Of a DNA stretch of 64,000 nt, positions 58,996-64,000 are shown in pieces; positions within the stretch are counted from its first letter, which is position 1; the number at the start of each line of letters is the position of its first letter. The stretch lies in NCBI RefSeq assembly GCF_022387135.1, contig NZ_CP092462.1:1054001-1118000 (forward strand). The letters are read 5' to 3'. Under the pieces are notes generated by a model. The model saw only the letters and a list, made by a program, of their open reading frames with translations. It was not told the origin of the DNA and did not search any database. A program made the position numbers and the translations under genes. The stretch is from Comamonas sp. B21-038. Lineage in GTDB: Bacteria > Pseudomonadota > Gammaproteobacteria > Burkholderiales > Burkholderiaceae_C.

Positions 58996-59226
58996 GCGCA
59001 TTGGGCACACAGCGCATGCTGGTGATGGCATCGCGCACACGCTGCAAGGTCTCCGGGTTGAGCCGCTCGGGGTGGTTGATCGCCAGCGATACCGTCATCG
59101 CAGACACGCCCGCCGCGCGGGCTACATCTTGGATGTTGCACGGTCGGTCAGTGGGTTGCACGGGCAGGGGGGATGGCGGCTGAATCGTAGTCCATGCTAG
59201 GTGCTGCGGGGCGGTGTAGCGGGATT
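58996..59226 (-). pseudogene. Decayed duplicate of the start of the LacI-family gene
   Basis: About 230 bp match 57868-58109, the first codons and upstream sequence of the lacI-type gene, at roughly 90 percent by eye. The helix-turn-helix (NIQDVARAAGVSAMTVSLAI) and hinge start are readable. The match ends after the codons for PNA, where MFS sequence begins. The coding frame is short and without a repressor body. Confidence 0.8.
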
Positions 59227-59512
59227 TGGCTGGTATTTGGACGAAATTGGAGGGGTGGTGGTCGCCCTGTGCCAATAGCCATCACTCTACCAATCCGCAG
59301 TCAAACCCTGGCGACCGAGGGAAACCGAGTAAGAAATACATTGCATGAAGCGTTAGCATTGGTAGCTTTTGCCAAAGTCAGGCTCCTACTGTGTAATTAC
59401 TGCGCGCCGACTTAAGTAGTGTGGTCACCCAAATAATTGTGATATCGAATAGGCATGTGAAAGGGGGCATGACCTATGATATTGCAATTCCAAAAATAAC
59501 GATGAACTCAAA

Positions 59513-61171
59513 ATGATCGTCATCAATCACAAGCTATTTTTTGCAGTATCCGCGTTCGTTTCATCCTTGGTGCTTGTTCCATTGCTTTTTTCCGTTCGGC
59601 CGATCGGAATCAAGAAAATAGGTATTTATGCATTAGGATTTTTCATCGTAACGTTCGCGCTTTTTCTTTACGCAAATTTTTTTAATGACCACTCTGTTTT
59701 TTCATTGGGAAACTATTTTTTAACGCTGGGGGTGGCTATACAAACTATCGGTATTAGAAAATTCTACAACCAATCGTCGCTGTGGTTGCTGATAGTACCC
59801 TGCACCCTGGCATCTGAAGTGTTGGGTTTCTATTTTTTCCGTATAGATCCCCACTATCCGAGTCGGTTGAAATGTTTCACTTTCTTCCTGGCGATTTTTG
59901 TCTTTATTCAATTTTATACTGTCATTCGGTATGGTAGTAAATCATTTACAAACCGGCTTTTGTCGGCATCGCTGGGCATAGAGTTTCTAGTATATTTAAT
60001 CCGCTTCAGCACCTTATTTATTGCCCATCTGGTTCCAAGTAGCCCCGTTGCTTTTTCAATTATCCAGATATCTTATATTTTCGTTTTTTCTGCGGTGGTG
60101 CCCCTCACAGCTATATGCTTGATGATCAATGGCGCCCACTTGCTACAAGAAAAATATATCTCTGAAGAAAAAAAGAAGAGCCAGCAAAAAACGGAAACGA
60201 TTGGTTTTATCAGCCACGATTTACGAGCTCCGCTGGCTACGATATCTGGCTATACAGCGATGCTCCTCAAGGATGCCAACGATGAGCAGCGAAAGTCGCT
60301 GCTGTCCATCCAACGCAGTATTGATTATCAGCTCGGCTTGGTCGATGAATTGCAGGTATTCTCAAAGGTAGAGCTGCAGCCGCTACATCTCAAACCTATA
60401 CCTACGGATTTGCCACGTCTATTAAACGAGATTTCGGAATATGCATTGGCGTTGTGCTCTCAACAGCGCAATAGCTACCACTATGAACCATTTCCAGGCC
60501 TTCCGGTTGCAGTCCAAATGGATGGCAATCGTTTGCAACAGGTGCTCCTGAATTTACTATCGAATGCCGCTAAATTCACGCATGATGGGGCCGTGACGCT
60601 ATCGGTCACCTCCGAAACTACCAGTGGGTATTGCAGGCTTTACTTCGCTGTCAGTGATACAGGCCCAGGAATCGATCTCACACAAGGGGTCGATATCTTT
60701 GGAGCTTTTCAACAAATCCAGGCCACTAGCAATAGCACCGGACTGGGGCTATTTATTGCCCAGCGCATCGTTTCAGAAATGGGAGGGACTCTGAGCGTGG
60801 AGAGTAGTCCCGGTCATGGCTGCAGGTTCTCCTTCGACCTTCGCGTTCCTGTCTCCAGCACTGGTTCTTACCGGCCTGACGCCAGCTTAAGTACCCCTCA
60901 ACCGACCGATCCGTTCCCTGCACATGCCGTAGAAACGAGATCTCTCAGCCCCACTGATATCAAGGACCACGTAGGCAATGAATCGCTCGAGGAACTGGCC
61001 AGCTATGCGCTTCACGGACGTCTGACGGACATAGAAAACTGGATGGAACGCCATGCCAAGGAGATTGCCGCATCCCAATTCGCGACCTTGCTCCATGAGC
61101 TGTTAGATCAGTTCGACTTTGCAGGAATTCATACGCTTGCCTTGGTGGAGCAGCGAAGGTCAGGCACCTGA
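59513..61171 (+). CDS. Orphan membrane histidine kinase
   Basis: This 552-residue kinase begins with about seven membrane helices (about 8-205). A linker leads to the HisKA domain with H235 in GFISHDLRAPL, then an ATPase domain (LLNLLSNAAKFT, VSDTGPGID, STGLGLFIAQR). The last 100 residues are a helical extension (ELASYALHGRLTDIENW) like the tail of hybrid kinases, but no receiver domain comes before it. No response regulator is nearby. The first 700 bp are clearly AT-rich against the window, suggesting recent acquisition of that part. The start has no strong ribosome-binding site. Confidence 0.88.
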   Translation: MIVINHKLFFAVSAFVSSLVLVPLLFSVRPIGIKKIGIYALGFFIVTFALFLYANFFNDHSVFSLGNYFLTLGVAIQTIGIRKFYNQSSLWLLIVPCTLASEVLGFYFFRIDPHYPSRLKCFTFFLAIFVFIQFYTVIRYGSKSFTNRLLSASLGIEFLVYLIRFSTLFIAHLVPSSPVAFSIIQISYIFVFSAVVPLTAICLMINGAHLLQEKYISEEKKKSQQKTETIGFISHDLRAPLATISGYTAMLLKDANDEQRKSLLSIQRSIDYQLGLVDELQVFSKVELQPLHLKPIPTDLPRLLNEISEYALALCSQQRNSYHYEPFPGLPVAVQMDGNRLQQVLLNLLSNAAKFTHDGAVTLSVTSETTSGYCRLYFAVSDTGPGIDLTQGVDIFGAFQQIQATSNSTGLGLFIAQRIVSEMGGTLSVESSPGHGCRFSFDLRVPVSSTGSYRPDASLSTPQPTDPFPAHAVETRSLSPTDIKDHVGNESLEELASYALHGRLTDIENWMERHAKEIAASQFATLLHELLDQFDFAGIHTLALVEQRRSGT

Positions 61172-61328
61172 GCATCTTTACCTGATTCCATAGGCGCATT
61201 GCGGCGGAACGCAAGTTCGGCGTCGGTCTACGACAGACCCTGTGATCCGCAAGATTTGGCGCAGCGGGCTGCCGGGTCTCGCCGAGGGGATGGGTGGGAC
61301 CTCAAACTGCTTCGTTGGCATGGTTATG

Positions 61329-61347
61329 AATGATAATCAATCTCATT
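61329..61347. promoter_or_regulatory. Fur-like box before hemP
   Basis: AATGATAATCAATCTCATT is close to the 19-bp Fur consensus, with the TGATAATCA core intact. It lies 51 bp before the hemP start. Confidence 0.72.
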
Positions 61348-61397
61348 TGATGCTAGACTCGCTCCCAGTAATTTGCCTGACCACCTTCCAACCCGCC

Positions 61398-61706
61398 ATG
61401 AGCGCCACCATGACCACTCTGCATGCCGCCACCAGCGCCCGCCGTACCTTGCAACTCCGCCGCCCCGCTGTGCCACAGCCGCAGCACGCAGCCGATACGC
61501 CCGCTGCCTGCGAGGCCGGGTCCCATGCTGCCGAGCCCCTCACCATCGCGCTGCAGTCCCGGCCGCTGAACGATGCCAACCTGCAGGTGCGCAGCGTGGA
61601 CAGCGCCAGCCTGCTGGCCGGCCACAAGACCGTGCAGATCGCCCATAACGGCTCGGTCTACACCCTGCAGGCCACCAAGCTGGGCAAGCTGATCCTGACC
61701 AAGTAA
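61398..61706 (+). CDS. hemP: HemP-like hemin uptake protein
   Basis: This 102-residue protein ends in the HemP motif: SASLLAGHKTVQIAHNGSVY followed by LQATKLGKLILTK. The first 60 residues are low-complexity and not conserved; the usual HemP is about 60 residues, so the true start may be at a later codon, though the ATG at 61398 is the first after the Fur-like box. HemP is a small protein whose gene is iron-regulated and in Burkholderia helps express heme-uptake genes. The convergent receptor at 61806 is a possible partner. Confidence 0.82.
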   Translation: MSATMTTLHAATSARRTLQLRRPAVPQPQHAADTPAACEAGSHAAEPLTIALQSRPLNDANLQVRSVDSASLLAGHKTVQIAHNGSVYTLQATKLGKLILTK

Positions 61707-61730
61707 AGCGCTTCACACCCCTGATAAAAA

Positions 61731-61762
61731 CAGCCCGCTGGCACGTACATGCCAGCGGGCTG
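61731..61762 (-). terminator. Rho-independent terminator, mainly for the receptor gene
   Basis: CAGCCCGCTGGCA (61731-61743) pairs exactly with TGCCAGCGGGCTG (61750-61762). Read on the minus strand the stem is followed by TTTTT, so it ends the receptor transcript, and it may also stop hemP. Confidence 0.88.
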
Positions 61763-61805
61763 TGGTGTTGGTGGGCCCTGGCCACGGCCAGAGCCTTGGT
61801 GGTGA

Positions 61806-63995
61806 TCAGAACGACACGGTGGCCGACAGGCGGTAGGTGCGCGGCGCGCCGGGCATCACAAAGCCATCGTTGAACATGCCGATCCAGTAGTTCTTGTTGG
61901 TCAGGTTTTCCACACTGGCGTTGAAGCGCACAGGCGTTGATCCGAACTTGGTGGCATAGCGGGCCATTGCATCGATGCGGTTCCACGATGGCACCTTGAG
62001 GCGGTTGCCCGAATCGGCCCATTGCGAGCCGGTGTGGAACAGGCGCCCGCCCACCGACAGGCCTTGCACGGGGGTGTCCCAGTCCAGCCCGATGCGGGTG
62101 CGCAGCTTGGGCACGCCGTAGTTCTCCAGCCCGGTGTTGATCTGCTTGGATTGGATGTATTCCACTCCGCCCAGCAAGGCCACCGTCTCGCTCAGCTTGC
62201 CAAAGGCGCTCCATTCCAGGCCGCGCAAGCGCTGCTCGCCATCGAGCACCTGGAAGTTGGCGCTGTTCGTCACGATCGACGGCTTCTTGATCTGGAATGC
62301 GCTGACGGTGTGCGTGGTCTCGCCCGCCTGCAGCTTCACACCCACTTCGCCCTGCTTGGTCTGCATGGGGGCCAGCGTGTCGCCGGTATTCGCATAGCCC
62401 GCGCCCACGGTGCGGCCGGGCTCCAGGCCTTCGGTGTAGTTGGCAAACAGCGCAATGTTGTCACCCCAGGGGCGCACCACGGCGGCCACCATCGGCGAGA
62501 CGCGGTTTTCGCTGTAGTTGGAGGCCACGCCATTGACCAGCGGGGTCTTCACCGTCTGGTGGCGCAGGCCCAGGGTCAGCAGCAGTTTTTCCTCCCAGAA
62601 GCCCATCGTGTCGGCAATCGCGAACGAGCGGAATTCGTTCTCCGTCGTGTAGTCCTTGAAGGTGGGAGCAGCGGGGAAGGCCGGCTCGGTTGGCCGGTAC
62701 ATATTGGTGGTGTAGCAGTAGTTGCAGGCGGTGTTGACCGTGCCTTCCTTGTGCTTGAGGATGTTGAAGGACAGCTGCAGGCGGTGCTGCACGCTGCCGG
62801 TGCCGAACTTGCCGATGACGCCCGCCTCGGCGGTGCGGCGCTCCGACTTGGTGTGTACGTTGTAGATCGCGCCGCGCGTGGTGCCGTCAGCGCCGGTCAC
62901 GATGGCGCGCGTGCCAAACAGCAGGCCCTGGCCTTCGGCCTCCGAGCCGCCGGCCGCCACATAGCCTTGCCAATCCTTGTTGAAATCGAACTCCGCCCGC
63001 GCCAGCAAGCCGCTGTTGTCGTACTTGCCATGCGTGCCCTTGAACAGGTTCACATCGCCATCGGGCGGCGGCAGCAGGTAACCCACACCAGGGATGGCCG
63101 CACTGCCCAGAAAGCTGAACATGCCGGGGCTGCCACCGTCGATCTTGTTGACGCTGTTGTACACATCCACATAGAGGCGGTAGTTATCGCCCAGGTAATC
63201 GAGGCCCAGCGCGCCGACATTGCGTTTCTGCCTTTCGTCCTCGGCACCCATATCGCCCGATCCGTAAACGCCATTGAAACGCAGGCCCAGGCGCTGCTCC
63301 GGCCCAAAGCGCTTGCCCACATCGGCATGCAGCTGGTAGTAGGAATCGGAGACATAGGTGGCGGTCAAGTCGGCAATCGGCTGGGCCAGTGCGCGCTTGG
63401 TCACCATATTGACCGAGCCTGCCACGCTGGCCAGCGGCGGCATGCCGGACAGCAGCACATTGGGGCCGCGCATCACCTCGACCCGCTCAAACATCTCGAT
63501 CGGCACCGAGTTGGCTGGCGCAATGCCGTAGAGCCCGTTGGTCGCTATGTCCATCGCCGTCACATCGAGCCCGCGCAGGTTGAAGTTCTGCAGCAAGTGG
63601 CCCTTGTTGGTCGTGAAGACCACTGCCGCATCATTCTCCAGCACATCCTGCAGCGACAGCGCCGACCAGTCCTCGGCCAGCTCGCGGGTATAGGCATTGA
63701 CATGGACCGGCGCTTCCATGATCGAGGTCGCCCCCAGAATGCCCAGCCGCGCCCCCTTGGCCGCCTTGCGCCCGGGGGCCAGTGCGGGCAGGTCTTCGCG
63801 CTCATAGCGATCGCGCACGGTTACCTGGGGCAGGTTGACCGGGGCGTTGGCGGTTGCTTCGTCAGCCCTGCCGGCCGCCGGTGTTGCCTCGGCAGGCTGG
63901 GCCTGTTGGGCGGAGGCGCTGGTAGCGGCGGCTGCCGCCATCAAGGCCATCACGATCAGGTTGGATTGGTGTCGAGGTTGGTGGTGCTGTGACAT
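61806..63995 (-). CDS. TonB-dependent siderophore receptor
   Basis: This 729-residue outer-membrane receptor has a signal peptide (ending TSASAQ), a probable TonB box region (LPQVTVRDR), a plug domain at about 90-210 (APVHVNAYTRELAEDW, FNLRGLDVTAMDI, VEVMRGPNVLLSGMPP) and a barrel ending in the aromatic RLSATVSF. It lacks an STN signalling domain. A pair of cysteines in a barrel loop (TACNYC) is notable. The start codon is six bases from the window end, so its promoter is outside. It converges on hemP. Confidence 0.9.
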   Translation of the reverse strand: MSQHHQPRHQSNLIVMALMAAAAATSASAQQAQPAEATPAAGRADEATANAPVNLPQVTVRDRYEREDLPALAPGRKAAKGARLGILGATSIMEAPVHVNAYTRELAEDWSALSLQDVLENDAAVVFTTNKGHLLQNFNLRGLDVTAMDIATNGLYGIAPANSVPIEMFERVEVMRGPNVLLSGMPPLASVAGSVNMVTKRALAQPIADLTATYVSDSYYQLHADVGKRFGPEQRLGLRFNGVYGSGDMGAEDERQKRNVGALGLDYLGDNYRLYVDVYNSVNKIDGGSPGMFSFLGSAAIPGVGYLLPPPDGDVNLFKGTHGKYDNSGLLARAEFDFNKDWQGYVAAGGSEAEGQGLLFGTRAIVTGADGTTRGAIYNVHTKSERRTAEAGVIGKFGTGSVQHRLQLSFNILKHKEGTVNTACNYCYTTNMYRPTEPAFPAAPTFKDYTTENEFRSFAIADTMGFWEEKLLLTLGLRHQTVKTPLVNGVASNYSENRVSPMVAAVVRPWGDNIALFANYTEGLEPGRTVGAGYANTGDTLAPMQTKQGEVGVKLQAGETTHTVSAFQIKKPSIVTNSANFQVLDGEQRLRGLEWSAFGKLSETVALLGGVEYIQSKQINTGLENYGVPKLRTRIGLDWDTPVQGLSVGGRLFHTGSQWADSGNRLKVPSWNRIDAMARYATKFGSTPVRFNASVENLTNKNYWIGMFNDGFVMPGAPRTYRLSATVSF

Positions 63996-64000
63996 GAGAG

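Noticed and set aside
62022-63992. Plus-strand frame of about 650 codons opposite the second TonB-dependent receptor
   Set aside because: Composition is that of an antisense shadow and the receptor is intact on the minus strand.

Overview
The window is high-GC DNA from a betaproteobacterium of the order Burkholderiales, most likely a Comamonadaceae (Comamonas- or Delftia-like) chromosome. The basis is the expansion of Bug-type tripartite-tricarboxylate receptors, many LysR regulators, a FecI/FecR pair, aromatic and sugar-acid type catabolic genes, and strong third-position GC bias, which also creates long antisense shadow frames. The genus is an inference. No rRNA, tRNA, CRISPR array or replication gene was recognised.

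Layout. 0-3 kb: the end of an acyltransferase, an intact IS4-family element sitting in the loop of a small terminator-like hairpin, and the first of three related secreted proteins of unknown function. 3.6-15.2 kb: a six-gene minus-strand catabolic operon (alcohol dehydrogenase, aldehyde dehydrogenase, single-chain acyl-CoA carboxylase, two acyl-CoA ligases, branched-chain-type binding protein) with a divergent TetR regulator and a perfect 16-bp palindrome between them. 15.3-16.8 kb: a FecI/FecR pair behind a Fur-like box, with no receptor beside it. 17-20.8 kb: two more members of the secreted family, the second split by a one-base shift in a C run. 21-25.9 kb: a ProP-type osmolyte transporter, then a MesD/MesX methionine synthase pair with a divergent MetR-like regulator.

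25.9-31.2 kb: a TctE/TctD-like two-component system divergent from an NMT1/SsuA-type ABC transporter. 31.3-36.5 kb: an SDR, three LysR regulators, and a DsrE-family plus PNPOx-family pair. 36.6-39.9 kb: three consecutive RraA-family aldolase-like genes and an aminotransferase. 39.9-45.1 kb: a small secreted protein, a membrane-anchored Mrr-type nuclease-like protein, a signalling TonB-dependent siderophore receptor and an adjacent periplasmic esterase.

45.2-58.1 kb: a sugar-acid/lactone/keto-acid region holding an SMP-30 lactonase, a COG3618 amidohydrolase, five Bug receptors, a D-2-hydroxyacid dehydrogenase, a fourth RraA homologue, an IclR regulator, glucarate dehydratase and a LacI regulator with twin operators. 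58.1-59.2 kb: a ParE-type toxin-antitoxin pair, then a decayed copy of the LacI gene start joined to an MFS tail. 59.5-64 kb: an AT-rich orphan histidine kinase, HemP behind a Fur-like box, and a second TonB-dependent receptor.

How the parts may work together: iron supply genes (FecIR, two receptors, esterase, HemP) are scattered but coherent. The carbon genes form several independently regulated modules, each with a regulator and a recognisable palindrome. All functions are assigned by reading motifs and gene order; no database search was run.
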